Assembly (NCBI GenBank): GCA_009801085.1
Contig: VNWV01000006.1
Span: 2,108,001 to 2,172,000, forward strand
DNA from: Lasiodiplodia sp. COLG20
Lineage: Eukaryota; Ascomycota; Dothideomycetes; Botryosphaeriales; Botryosphaeriaceae
Direction of reading: 5' to 3'
DNA length: 64,000 nucleotides
Below, piece after piece: positions 20,301 to 32,658 of this stretch. Position 1 is the stretch's first letter. The number at the start of each line of letters is the position of its first letter. Below the pieces are notes generated by a model. The model ran no database searches and was not told where the DNA came from. It worked only from the letters and a program-made list of their open reading frames with translations. Made by a program: the position numbers and the translations under genes.

Positions 20301-22467
20301 CTAAGCTCGGGGATGCTGCTGGACCTGTGCTCTACGGGCTCGTCTTGCTTCGCGCTCTCGTTCGTTCTGCTCCTCTACCTGCCGGTCGTGTTCTTCTGCC
20401 TGCCTCTCTGCTTCTCGGACCGTCGCTTCATCAGGTTTCCCTATAACAACGATAGTAAGTACGGCGCACGTTTTGCATTCGATGCAGCATTTGAAAATCA
20501 TGTTTTCCACTTACCGCCCTTGGTGTTGGTCAAGATGAATAGCTCTTTGTTTGGCAAAGGAATTTCAACCTATCGTTAAGATTTCTGCCAAACACGACGT
20601 CATACGCAAGTCCGGCAACCACGATGAACTTATCCTGCCAGTGGTTTGACCGAGAGTTAAGGCCGAAGTGTAGCCCTACCATCCCGACAATTGCCTGCGT
20701 CTGCCCATTGGCCAATGTCACGTGTCCAAGGTAAGGGTTGATTGTCACATCGAGCCGCTGGACAGCTTCCTCGCTGATGAAATTGTCGTCGGCACCGGTG
20801 TCGACAAGAGCACATGCCTGGATTCTGGTCTTGAATCCTTCGTCTCGCACCCAGATCTGACGGTGATAATCGGACTCTGGCGGGCTTCTGGTGCAAGGCC
20901 TTATGGCCGCAGCGTTCGATGACTGTGCTGGGTAGATACTCTGCTCAATAAGCGCACAATTGCGCTGGCAGCAGCAGCATGCAGGTTCATGTGCTTTCGC
21001 GGGGTGATGGTGGTGTCCAACGTAGCTGTGATCTGGTTCATCCCCGAGGGACGGGCGAGGAGGTATCGGGGCGGGCGGTTGGGTGTGGTGACACTGGTCC
21101 CCTCTGTTGTTGGGGGCAGTGCAGAATTCGAAAATAGCACGGATGATGAGGAACAGCTGCATCAGCAGCGTCGTTGGAGTGTTGTGTGAGAGACGAAGGG
21201 GCTCTTGCGGGAGGTTCACATCAATCGTCTGTTGTAGATTTCTACACGCCGTTAGTAGTAGAAGATGCAGCGAGGCAACCATCTCTTGGAGCGACAACGG
21301 CAGTATAATGTAGTCAAATGTATACCGCATGTCTTTCCTTTCCAGCAAGTTTGGAACTGCACCGTTTGTTTCTTGGATTGGCGTGGTAATCTCCTTCTGG
21401 GGCTCAAACATGCCGATTGCCTGCGAAGGATACTGGACATCGAGGTTGACTGCTTCGGATACAGAGTCTATGGTGACGGTCTGAGACATGGATAGGTCTA
21501 CGGTATCTGTGACATCTTCCGAAGTTGTATCGCTGATTGAACACATTGCTTCTGCCGGTGTCAGGTGATCTCCTTCAGGGAACGGAGTCTCCACGGCTTC
21601 CGTCGGCGTGGCCGTTCTTTCCGGTAAGGTCTCTGCTGAAAGATCATCTTGGGCGGGTTTGACAGGCTGCTCTGGTTGCGGAGGTGGCCTCATTGGTGGT
21701 ACCGTTCTACTGCTCTCAACAGCCACCGAAGGAGTTGTTGGTCTGTTTTCAACGTCATTTACAGGCGCCTTTGATATCTCCGTGTCATTCTCTTGCAACA
21801 GCGCGTCATTGTGGTTTTCTTTGAGGACCGCAGGTAGCGGGATCATTTCCTCAATTCTAGACGCCGGCGGGGCGTCTGAAGGTCCGGCAGGTGTTTCGGA
21901 GGGCATTTGAGGCGCAGTGATGTTGTTGATTGTTTTAGCCCGCTGCGACGTTTGCGGAGTCTCTGCAAGCGAGTGAACAGCTGCCAGATCTAAGGTTTGG
22001 ATCCAGGCGAGGTTTGCACTGTTCTTGTCTCTCGTCCATTGTGGACCAGAGTCCTCTCGATCTTCTGGTAGCCTTTGTGGGTTTCCCACAGGTGGAACAT
22101 ACTTGGCATGCAGGGCAGCAAAGGGCTCTGGCGACGGAGCGGCTGTACCCTCTTGTGCGATACCGTGCACCTCTCGATACTGATCCAATAGGACTTTCAG
22201 TTCTCTCCCGGACACCTGTCCAACTTCCCGTACCCTCTCAGTGTGACTGAGGTTGAATATCCCATTGTAATTGATCCTCAGGTTCGAAAAGTCCTCAACA
22301 TCAAGCCAGGAAGCTTGGATCGGAACACGAAGGGACGGCTCCTGCTCTGGAAAAGGTGGACGAGACCCTACGTATATAGCCGAGTGCATTTCCTGCTCTT
22401 CCTTGAGGTGGGAGCATCCGCGACCGCCATATGTCTTGATTGGTCTGAAGACAGTCAGTTGAGTCAA
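20301..22467 (-). CDS. Retropepsin-like aspartyl protease domain protein with an apparent frameshift
   Basis: A 645-codon frame (22467-20530) has a conserved-looking N-terminal region, a long Pro/Thr/Glu-rich middle and a C-terminal retropepsin-like domain. The catalytic motif is CALVDTGADDNFIS, at about residues 545-560, followed by HVTLANGQTQAIVG and YDVVFGRNL. It is a single-domain, retroviral-type aspartyl fold as found in fungal gag-protease-like genes. The frame then stops, but the next frame continues sensibly (EIPLPNKELFILTNTKGG). After a canonical 74-bp intron (20514-20441) it ends in a charged coiled coil (REAERQAEEHDRQVEEQNER) at 20301. A one-base shift near 20565-20575 would join them. 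The first ATG of the main frame is at 22389. The 5' structure is unresolved: open exon-like frames lie at 22464-22676 and 22747-22859. It could be a domesticated retroelement gene or a decaying copy. Confidence 0.6.
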
Positions 22468-23844
22468 GCGTGGACCAGTGAGAATATGGCGGCCACTGAC
22501 AAGAGGGTCGAGTAACTTTCAAAGCATTCGACAATGACGCCTCGCCGGTACAACCACGCTCCATTGAGCTTCTCTCCGAGTTGATACGCCAAAATCTGGA
22601 GCCGTTTTAATGAGTGATCAAAGGGTTGAGGAGGAACCGACGCTATACCTTTCCGACAAGGAAGTAACCCAGCCAACCGGGGGCCGGAATAGATTTATAA
22701 CCTTGGAAGAGTCGTGAGATAGGTAAACACTTGCTAGACGCGGGGGTTAGATCCACTCACCTTCCCGATAGTATTCGGTAATCTTGCTGCCAGTTTTACT
22801 CCTTCTGCTGGGGAGTGAAGCGGAATCGGATCTCCGAGCGGTGCGAGCGCCGACCATGGTGATGAAGCAGATCGCTACAACGAGCAAGCGGGGCAGTCTG
22901 CTGGCAGTGATTGATGGGTGGGTGACAAACGTGGTGCGTGAATGACAAGGCTGAAAGCGACGATGGTGAGGGAAGAAAGACGTGTTTGGAGCCGGGTGCA
23001 GACATCTGACAGGACGCATCGTATCACGTCCTCTGTGACTGGGCTCATGTTCTGCCAGCGTGTCGCGCCAAAACAGGTGGCCGACTGGATTGTGTTAGAT
23101 GCATCAACTTAGCCTTGTCGACCAATCCGGACCTCAAGCGGCGCTACGTATTGTCTCTGACCTAGCTTTCCATTCGTACACGTGTCGAGCGTAATGCTGC
23201 AGATGTGGAGGGTGGTGGAAAAGTTAACCAACGAGCGCATACTTCCCAGCCCCTCATAGGTAAAATTCTGTAGCCATTTGCGACAGCTCGAAGCATTCTC
23301 TTAGGTTGACCAAGGAGGTTGGAGGACCACATGAAGACGACCTCTCTGACTATCATCTCAGTGAATGTTCTCAACAAGGGCGGAAGGGATCAGAAGCACA
23401 CGGTTCGTCTCGCAGTGAGGTAGACGTCATCCGAATGAATGCCTGGCGGGAGCCTTGTTGGGCTGACAGGTATGGGCAGGCAAAAGTTGCAGAAGCCTTC
23501 GTATAGCTACATATTGGGGTTCGTCTTGTTGGCCGAATGCCATTGCACAGCTGCATTGTCAGGCAGAAAACCTGTTTTGCAGATCAGAAGTGTTCGTGAA
23601 GAGGCGCAGATGCTGACGGATGCAGCATTGGTGGTGCGGGGCAACTGACAGCCGTAGGGTAGCGGGGCAACTTTGCATATGCATGTCACAGCCTCGCCAA
23701 ATGCAAATGCAGCAAACACCCTGCAGCAAATTCTTGACCGAGAGATGAACAATAGAGAAAAAGCAGTGGAATCTGCTCCAAAAGCATACTCAATTTGTTC
23801 TTTCATCGAAAGAAAATTCCTCCCTTTGGTGCATCCAATAAGCA
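22468..23844. other. Upstream region of the retropepsin gene, possible 5' exons
   Basis: On the minus strand, a Ser/Arg-rich frame ends in GSKITEYYREG just before a GTGAGT donor near 22760. An in-frame continuation follows after a TCTAG acceptor. These may be 5' exons of the retropepsin-like gene, but I could not close the reading frame. The stretch 23020-23844 shows nothing convincing. Confidence 0.3.
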
Positions 23845-24806
23845 ATGTCAAATTTCACAGAAAAGCCTGGCAAGGGTTATCCTGATTTGGCAAAGATCAT
23901 GGGGCCCCACAGTGGTATGGGTCTGTTCAAACGATTCGCTTCGCTAAACGCCAAAAACACTCTGTACATGCAGGCCGAGCTCCTGGACCTCGAACGTCAG
24001 CTTGATGGCTTAGAGAAATATGACAAGGAAGATGAAGGATTGCCTTACTATACGAATGCTCTCTCGCTTGTGAACTGCGAGAGCAATGCAATGAATCCGG
24101 AGCAATGGCAATTGATTCTTCGAATAAGGGAGAAATTACGAGAGTATAGTATGCCGCTTCAAAGAACTACTAGATGGTTATACGCTGAAGTATTTATGAC
24201 TTAATAGACGAGACCATCATCCAACAAGCCCAGATTAACAATCTGGCCCCCGCAAATGGATACGATCTGCAAGTACTAAGGGACTGGTTGATGAAGCCCG
24301 ACCATGGCGCGAACTTTCTTCCAAAGATCGAGGATCGGCCGTGGCGTGCTTCAGAGTCAGCTGATCTTGTGGCACTGTCGAGCCGAAAGCATGATCTGTT
24401 CACTGGATGGATAGCCGAGAGGCTCATTCCCTGGCTCTCCCACTGCTTCTATATGGGGAAGACGCCACTTCCCGATCCGGAAAATACAGGCCTGATTGAA
24501 TGGAAAGACGCGAGGTTCAGCACATTCTCCCGAGCGCTCAGCGCCTTAACTTCTACCCTCATCCCCTCTGTAGCCATTGTCAGCCTTTACTTCATTCGCG
24601 ATCTGCTCGTACGGATTTTCGCGGCAATGGGCTTCTCAGCGATTCTGTCTCTGGTGCTCGCGCTATTGACGACCGCACGACCAGTGGAGATTTTCGCCGC
24701 TACCTTCGCGTAAGAGATCCAAGCAAAGCCACTGCGGATTTACTGACGACTTTACAGATTTGCCTCAGTGCAAGTCGTCTTCATAGGTAGTACTGCAATG
24801 GAGTGA
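23845..24806 (+). CDS. DUF6594 family membrane protein, three exons, 284 aa
   Basis: The exons are 23845-24148, 24208-24709 and 24758-24806, with introns of 59 bp (GTATGC...TTAATAG) and 48 bp (GTAAGA...TTTACAG). The joined protein reads GKGYPDLAKIMGPHSGMG at the start, then KNTLYMQAELLDLERQLDGL, the classic opening of fungal DUF6594 proteins. The middle keeps the QVLRDWLMKPDHGANFL block across the first splice. The C-terminus has three hydrophobic helices (LIPSVAIVSLYFIRDLLVRI, GFSAILSLVLALLTTARP, FASVQVVFIGS). The family is abundant in Pezizomycotina, usually next to HET or other accessory genes, and its function is unknown. The splice choices are strongly supported by family continuity. Confidence 0.87.
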
Positions 24807-26341
24807 TGATGAACCGAAGATTAGCCGGCTATGGTCGCTATTTTGAACGTTCATATATTCCTAGAGGAGTTTTTCATTTCGGCTGCTGTTGTCACATGAT
24901 TGATTATAGCTTTCAAGAAGAGATTTCATGGTAATTGGGGAATGTTAAACCGTCATTAGCTAGATAAATTACATCGAACCGTCAGCAACATATGTGCACG
25001 TCCCTTTTTGTGCCACGCATGTCTCTGTATCTGCGCCCGAAACTTAAGCACCCGTTGACGAGCCAGATCACTAGAACCATACACCAAATCGGTCCCGTGT
25101 GCAGTCAAGGAGTGATTTGGCTTCGCGAAAGCAGCTAATAGACCTATGAAATGATTTTTCGTTTAGATTTTCTTTCTTTTTTTTGTAGTGCTCCATACCT
25201 CTCAGCCTCACTCAGCCTTGCTACTGTTGCACAAAGAGCACAAAACTGACGTCTTCTCGGGGCTGAGGGCCTGCCACGTAAGCTTGCTCATATTTAGCGG
25301 AGAGCCATCTCACCCCTTCACCATAAAGTATGACGAGGACTTTTACAAGGCTTCCTTGCAAAATTTTCTGGCGATAGATTTGACCCCACGTACACGTCAG
25401 ATCTAACGCTCGCATTGAAATCAACAACTAGATCGACATCGCCAGGGTAAGCCGTCTTAAAGGTGATGAGCTTTCAATATTTACCTTACCGCCACTTTGT
25501 CCTACTTACTATTTATATCCGCATCTCAGTTCACAAATGACGCTGTGGGTCGTCACAGGGTAAGTATCCCACTCGCTGATATTGCCCTCAGTAATTTAAC
25601 GCAGTTCGACTTCGACGTTGCCGGTTTCTGAATAACTCTGTGCAATCTTACTTTTTCCAGTTTATCACGGAGAAAAATTCGGGCATGCGTGTTTCTCCGC
25701 TCAGCAAGGGGCTCGGCCACGTGAGGATCATGTCCGCGTGAGAAGACATATCTCTGCCCCTGAACCCAATTTTACGATAGCACTTCAATTACCTTCACTA
25801 TTACTTCATTGTTCAAAAACACCATCCTTTCAGGGAACGCAGCCGTGGCGTGTATGTATTGACTAATGTGTCGCACGCTAGCATGGTTTTCAATGATAAG
25901 TAAACAATAATTGGCATTCTTCTCCGATTCCATACTCCTAAGACATGTCTTCGATTGAAACTGTACTAAGGGAGCCTGTTCTTCGTAAGCATCAAATCCA
26001 GATATGAGGCTAAAACTTGATGTAACTACATACTGCAACGGTCTCGCATGCGAGGAATCCGCCCCCGTTCTGTTGCGCCGCCTCATTTGTACGACAGTTG
26101 TGGATTGATGACAGTATTATTTGTAGCACTTACCACCGTAATATTTTCAGGCTTCCTGCGTTCAGCCCTCTCAGCTTTCAAGTTTTAAATATGCCTGGTC
26201 GCTTATAATTCTCGTCCCGTACCCTTGAACGACATCAAAACAACAACTCTCAACTCCCATTCATTCCGGTAAAGCAGAGTCCCACCCGTTGAAACTGTCT
26301 ATTTTCGACACAAACAATTGCATATTCGTCAAGCATCGGAG
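24807..26341. other. Intergenic, no gene seen
   Basis: About 1.5 kb of relatively AT-rich DNA. Frames at 25188-25406 (+) and 25772-26086 (-) have no recognisable features. TTTTAAATATG near 26183 and a CA-rich leader near 26230-26260 probably belong to the promoter of the next gene. Confidence 0.5.
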
Positions 26342-29022
26342 ATGGCAGGCGAAGGCGCGGGTGATTACAGATACTCGTCAGAAAGTACTGGACGGATATC
26401 ACTCAACCACAGAACACCCTACTCGGAGCAAGAACACGAATCAGAAACACAAATTCTCCACGCCAACTCCTACGAGACTACCGAAAGCGGACCCGGGCTT
26501 GAAGATGCCATTGAACTGGCGGATCTTCCAGGACCACAATCCAGTTTCTCGAATCCGCAACATGAAGCTCCTCTGGGTTCGAGCAGATCGCAGCTCATTC
26601 CCGGCATGTTAGACCGACTTGGACTTCAGATCATCATCACAAACATCGGTACTGTCATAATTCTGGCGTTGGCGGTGTCAGTCCTGTCGTTCCTCTGGTT
26701 CTGTGGTGAGGAGAGCAAGCATTGGCGGCGGGTCATGGTAGATGGTTGGGTTGGTCAAGCAGTGACTCTATCCACGCTTGCAATCAGACTAGCTGTCTCT
26801 GTTCAAGCCGGCACTGCAGTGGCAATGCTCGCTAGTGTTTCACTCGAAACTAAATCTCTTGGAGGAGTCCTCTTACCGGAAGCACCTGCGTTATCCATCG
26901 CCCGCTATGTCAACACCGGACCGCTTGGATCTCTCCTGTATTTTCGAAAAAACTCTCAGTGGAGTTTCAATTGTTTAACAATGTCGATCTTAGCGTTAGC
27001 AACTACAACGCTTGTGTCGCAATTCACCTCAACGTTACTTCTCTGGGACGTGGGGCCAAGCGTCGTTCAAGGTTTCCCGAGGCAAATCACAACTGGGATA
27101 GGGTTTTCCATGGACCGCTTCTTGAACTACGGCTTTAATTATTCTTTGTCAAAAAGCCAGAACTACTGGCTAGCACCACCGCAGAGCTACCCTGCCTTCG
27201 CTGAATGGGCGCTGACTCCCTCTAATTCCCCGGAGTCAGTAATAGACACAGGGCCGTCTATTCGAGCTTTCCTCCCCATTCCCTCAGAGCTTGATCGTTC
27301 TACTCTTCTCGAATTTCAAGGGATGGCTTCTGCATTCGATGCTCGCGTCATTTGTTTAAGGCCCACGATACAGAATTGGTCATTTATTGGATCCCAGGAT
27401 CATAAAAACATTTCAGATGCGAGGGGTTACACTATTGATCCTCTTTCCTTTAATGGCACTCTCCTCTTCCCTAGATTTACTGGGGATCTGGCCGATGTTC
27501 TACTTCATGATTTTCCTTCTACCGGCCACTCTTTTAGGGTCCTGATTGATAACCTTCGTGTTTCAGAGCCAACTTTCATGGTCCATGGTCTTCCACGTCA
27601 AACTGGCGGCCTGATGAACATGCTGAATCCGATGCAGAACAGTACATTGGACTATTCTTATCGGAGCGATCGTGAAAGATACAACGAAAGTGGTTGGAAA
27701 TCATGGTATGCACAGAACAAAGAAAATGGCAAAAGCTGGGTAGTTGAGTTGGGACACTCATTCCTACTCATAAGTGCTGGCCTTCGCGGAGAAATGGCCG
27801 TCCCAGGCAAAACATTATTTAACATTCCTCAGAATACGGCAAATAGAGATTTCAAAGTCGAGGAAAGAGGACCTTGGCTTGATTTCTCTCGAGACTCAGA
27901 CCCCGATTATCAACAGGGGGTAATGAGTGTAACTATGTGTTATGACGCTCTGTAAGTTCATATGCTCCGTTTGTGCATGGCGGAAGGATATTCTAATTCA
28001 TATACTGCATCTTCTAGACAGCATAACCGCATGGGCAGAACCAAGGGCCTTCAGGACTTTCTCGTATCAGCAAAGCGAAAATCAAATTGCAGTGAGCCAA
28101 AGCTTGGCTGGGATTCAAAGAACGGGAGGTTTGAAACAACGTCAATACGAGCGCAGCTTGACACCCCACAGGCCGCCTCCGATGGTTTAGCTTTTGCTGC
28201 CGACACTGAGTACCTGAACAAGACCTTGCGGACCTTCCAGTGGAATGAGACAGACACAATTGGTTTTAGCGGGCCAGGTCAATCCTCTTGTTACATTATT
28301 CCTCTCTGGGGCACTGCTGATACATTAGTGTAGGCTATGGCTTTTGGTGGTACTATGATAAAAACTCGTATTACGCCAACACTTCTGACTTGGATGTTAT
28401 TAAGAAAGATAATGCACCATCAGAAACATACGACTTCCTCACAGACGTAGTTTGGAAGCCACTACAGCTTGAGGGAACCAACGACACCTTTGAGATTTTT
28501 GCAACTTGCCACGACTGCTCAAAGATCAGTGGTGACGGCGCTCCAGGTGTTGTCAGAACGGATTTGAATCCGGTTCTGAACACAATTATCTTAGATATCA
28601 TAAAGGAAACAGACAACCCGGCCTTAGCATGGCAAGCTCTCGTGACGACGCTGATGAGGACGACTTATTACGACTGGCTACCAACATTCGACTACACGGG
28701 GAACACAACAGTCACCTCGATGGTTCCATGTCAGATTCCTCAGCACCGCAAAGGATTTATAATCGTCATTGTAAATCTGGCCGTCCATCTACTACTTTTT
28801 GTAGTATCATCCTTTCTGTTCCTCAGCCGCACCAGATACTCATTGCTTAGCAATGCCTGGCAAGCTATTGCTCAGGTCAAGGCTCCAGAAACTGAGATTT
28901 ACCTCGATAATGCCACAATGCTCGATGACAAGAAAGTCAAGCAGGAAATTAATCAAGAGGTCGCGCGTCGGAGATGGAACATCAGGCGTAATCATGAAGA
29001 TGGCCGGGTTTGCCTTTCATGA
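26342..29022 (+). CDS. Large uncharacterised fungal membrane protein, three exons, 852 aa
   Basis: The exons are 26342-27951, 28018-28277 and 28334-29022. The introns are 66 bp (GTAAGT...TTCTAG) and 56 bp (GTCAAT...GTGTAG); the second donor is weak. The frame closes exactly. There is a disordered acidic N-terminus, then a strong TM helix (IIITNIGTVIILALAVSVLS) and one or two more hydrophobic segments (~residues 95-240). A long, probably extracytoplasmic region follows, with several N-glycosylation sequons (NVT-like NST, NGT, NYS, NES). A last TM helix (GFIIVIVNLAVHLLLFVVSS) precedes a basic cytoplasmic tail. This topology recurs in Pezizomycotina hypothetical proteins of unknown role. No enzymatic motif is seen. 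ATG 26342 is the first methionine. Confidence 0.75.
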
Positions 29023-29497
29023 AGCATGAGGATATCGTGTCTTGGGCGCAGGGTGGGTCATGTACCGCTGCCAGGGTATTTTCTGGCAGCTCGAGCAATT
29101 ACAGAGGATCGAGGAAGGAGGTAACGGAGGGCCTTTATATTATCAGATTGTGTCCTGTTATCAGTAGGCCATATGAAAGAACGGATCATTCTCTTGGGTT
29201 CACCCGACATGGAAAGCTATTATGAGCATCTATATTTACTCAACGCGTTACAGGACCACGTAGATCATTTTTGAGAATAAAACAAGGTAAATTATTGATC
29301 GAATATCTGGGGGATCATGCTTAGCCTTGAGAATTTTGGAGAAGGAAAAGTCGATGAATCACTAATTCACTTCCTGTAATAAAAGCCTTCTGACCATCCT
29401 CATTCCCAATTGCATACTCAAACATGAACGCAAGCTCCTCATCTCAGACACATATTCACTTTGAAACATAACGCACGGCACTCAATCCACCCCTCCC
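29023..29497. other. Convergent 3' spacer
   Basis: Lies between the large membrane protein gene and the P450. It has AATAAA-like signals near 29276 and no gene-like frame. Confidence 0.5.
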
Positions 29498-31371
29498 CTA
29501 AGCCCCTCCCCCCACCGCCCTCCCCATCACACTCTCCAACCCCTCAGGATTCCTACAAAACTGCCCCTCCTCATCCAAAAACTCCGCCTTCTCCCTCTCC
29601 CACACCTCCTGCGCCAACTTCCCCCTCCCCTCATCCCTCACCCTCACCACCGCCTCGACCTTATCCAAACTCACAACCAACCCCGGCTTATAATTATCCA
29701 CGCCCTGAAACCTCTCCTCCCCGCCCTCCGGCATCTGCGTATCAAACGCCCACAACCACCTCGCCACCGCCAAAAATAATCCTTGCTCCGCAACGTGCTG
29801 GCCCGGGCATATCCGCCTGCCCGCACCGAAGGCGTATAGCGCCTCTGAGCGCGCGCCGACGCGGTCGTCGGCGAGCGAGTTGGCCGCCTCGAGCTTGCCG
29901 GCCCATCGGTCCGGGTCGAAGCGCAAGGGGTCCGGGTAGAGGTCCGGGTCGCGGTGGATGCCGTAGGCGTTGAGAACGAGCGGTGTGCCGGCGGGGATGA
30001 GGTAGTCGCCCCAGCGGATGGGGACGGTGGTGCTGTGCGTCATGGCGAGCGGGGCGGCGGTGAGCCAGCGGTGGGTTCTGTGGGGTGAGGTGGGTTAGTC
30101 GGGGATGGAGGAGTGGGATGGTGGGGACGGGGAGGGTGAGAGTGAGGGTGAGGGTGAGAGTGAGGGTGAGAGTGAGGGGGAGGAGAAAAAACGCACTCTT
30201 GGATGACCTGACGCACATATGGCAGGTCCGCAGCGTCGGCGGCTTCGGGTAGGCGATGCGGGCCGACAACGCGGTCGATTTCGTCCTGGGCCTTGCGCTG
30301 GGCGTCCGGGAACAGCGTCATGGCGGCGATCCAGTTCTTCAGCGTGGCGCTCGTCGTCTCGGTGGCGCCCGTCACCAGCAGCTCGCCTATCTCGGCCGCC
30401 TGGACGTCAGACACGCGGTCAGCCAGGCCTTCGTACTCGCCTTCGCCCTTCCTGCTCGCGCTGAGGCGCTCCATGATGGCGCGGTTGAAGCAGGGCAGCG
30501 ACAAGCCCTCGGCCATGCGCCGCTTCGTCTCGTTCCAATGCCGCATGATCAGCGCGCGATGCCCTGCCGCGATGCGCGCCGCCTCCCGCCGCGCCGGCAC
30601 CATCCACGCCGGCACCCGCCAAAACCCGGGCACATTGTCCAGCCACGCCGTGTGGTTGAGGTGCTGCATGAAGACGTCGAAATCGTCGACGATCTCCCGC
30701 ACCGTCTCGTCGTCGCCGTCCGCACTCGGCACGCGCTTCCCGTTCATCAGCGTCATGGCCAGGCTCCCCGCATACCGCTCCATGTGCGCCTTCCAGTTCT
30801 TCCCGTCCCGCGCGACGTCGGCGACCAGCTGCTTCGCCTCCAGCTCTTGCAATGGCTGGTACTGCCGCGCCGCGCCGACGTTGAGCACCGCGTGCCACAG
30901 CTTACGCGCGTCGCGCCACTGCGGGCCCGACAGGAACTGCGGCCAATAGCCGTCGCGCATGGCGAGCTCCATGCGGCTGCTGGTGCGCCCCGCCGTGGCG
31001 CTGCCGCGCACGTGGAAGAGGTCGTGCGCCTCGGCGGCGCCCGTGACGATGATCCACGGCTGCGACCCTTTCATGACGGTGTAGACGGGGCCGTACGTCT
31101 TGGCCCATTCGGTGTAGATCCGTTCGGGGTAGTGGTTGTCGGCGAGCTAGGCTGAGGTCAGTAGGGATCGAAAATGACCAGATTGCCGATTAAGTTTTAC
31201 CTGTTTCAGGTTGCCCCAGAAGGGGACGGTGGGTGGTCCGGGGGGCAAGTGGGCTGGGCGCGACCCTCTTCGCAGGATGACACTGGCGAGGTATGCGAGA
31301 AGCAGGAAGAGGAGCCCGCCGAGCAGCATTGGGGATGCTGGCAAGGCTGTCGCAAACGTGAGCAAGGCCAT
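29498..31371 (-). CDS. Cytochrome P450 monooxygenase, three exons, 566 aa
   Basis: The exons are 31371-31201, 31146-30197 and 30077-29498, with introns of 54 bp (GTAAAA...GCCTAG) and 119 bp (GTGCGT...CCCACAG). An N-terminal membrane anchor (LLGGLLFLLLAYLASVIL) is followed by the hinge LPPGPPTVPFWGN. The I-helix has GATETTS, and the K-helix ExxR (ETHR, residues 374-377) is created only by this choice of second splice. The PERF-like region reads FDPDRW. The heme loop is FGAGRRICPG, with the thiolate Cys at about 464. The protein would be an ER-bound monooxygenase using a P450 reductase. The substrate is unknown, and no biosynthetic partner is adjacent. Intron 2 is enlarged by a GGTGAG/AGTGAG microsatellite. 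Confidence 0.9.
30134..30180. repeat. Hexamer microsatellite inside a P450 intron
   Basis: About eight tandem GGTGAG/AGTGAG hexamers on the plus strand (CTCACC/CTCACT on the coding strand). They make P450 intron 2 twice the length of its neighbour. Confidence 0.85.
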
Positions 31372-32658
31372 TTTGGGCGAGATGGAAGCCGAGATATGTC
31401 GTGTCTTGTTGGACGACGTTGGGATCGGTGTTTAAGTACTCATCTCGTCTCCTTCGAACCCTAAAAATCCATTGCCGAGAGGCTGGAAGGTTAGGGCTTT
31501 TGCGGTCCTGTCCATTAACCCTATGCTTCGCATCAACCACACTGTTGTGGAGCAGATGAATCAAGTCGCAGTCATTTCAAACCCATTCACCCGTCTTGCG
31601 GCGGGGACTTCCGTGGTAAAGTACCAGAACGGATAATGCAGCTATGGTCTTGCCCCACAGACGCTAACCCAATTAGGTAGTCTTGCGAGCCGCTTTGCTC
31701 GATCCGCTTGATGCACAAACTATAACGGGCTAGGCCGCTTCTCCGGACGCTAAAGCAAGAACGCGCAGCTTCTGAGGCAGCAACCGTTGTCATTATATAT
31801 TTGATAACGCTGTGCGCCAATCACCTCGTGCATATATGATTCGTGAACCTTACCAACGTTTCGCTTGCGTGACCGGGTGGCGCGTCTGACGGCCGATGAC
31901 TGGCTTGCGCTATTGGTCTAATTTCATTCAATCTGTTTTGAGGCATAGCTGATCATCCGCTACAATGCTTGCTTGCCCTCTTGGCTGAGTCACGGCATGT
32001 ACTCCGCACGCATGTGGCCTGATCCGCAATCGCCCCACACGAAACACCACTTGATAAATTCTTCCTCAACGTTCCAGACATAAGATGTAAGTATACGCTG
32101 GTCGCCATACAAGGTATATCGAAGGATTGCGCCCGCTTCAACCTAACCTGAATGATGCATCGCCAACGCCTGGCTTGCTGTTTCGACTCCGTCGCCCAAT
32201 ACAACTGCTGCCAGTCTGCTATCGGCCTGTGTTCCCGGCCAAAACCTCCTCCCTCACGGTTCTATCTCCCATTATGCATCCCTGTTCAGCCGAAAGAGAA
32301 TTCTTGACGGGATATCGAATTCCGATGGGAAAGGCAAGATCTGAGACCTTGAACGAGGCTACCGACGTATCCCCTCTTCCCCTGCCGTTACGCGCCGTAG
32401 GGTCAAGATTATCTTAGATAACCGTGGTTATACTAAGCGAATGTCAGCAGGCGGGCGTCGAGGTACAACTATCCTTTGACTTACCTTTAGCATTCTCTAG
32501 TGCATGTTTGCGCGTCCCTCGAATATCTCATCATTATTCTCCGTCCAATTTACCGACTGGTGACTTTCCAGCGGCTATTCTTGCCCAAGGGAAGATGGAG
32601 GGGTGATTGCTTATCATAACACCGTGCTGGGCTTCTGCCCACCTCGGCGTGAAACATC
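31372..32658. other. Intergenic, no gene seen
   Basis: P450 promoter on the left. Short frames at 31587-31820, 31953-32204 and 32127-32606 have no recognisable features. Confidence 0.5.

Noticed and set aside
30256..31155. 299-codon plus-strand frame over the P450
   Set aside because: Antisense shadow; the P450 reading has all the family motifs.
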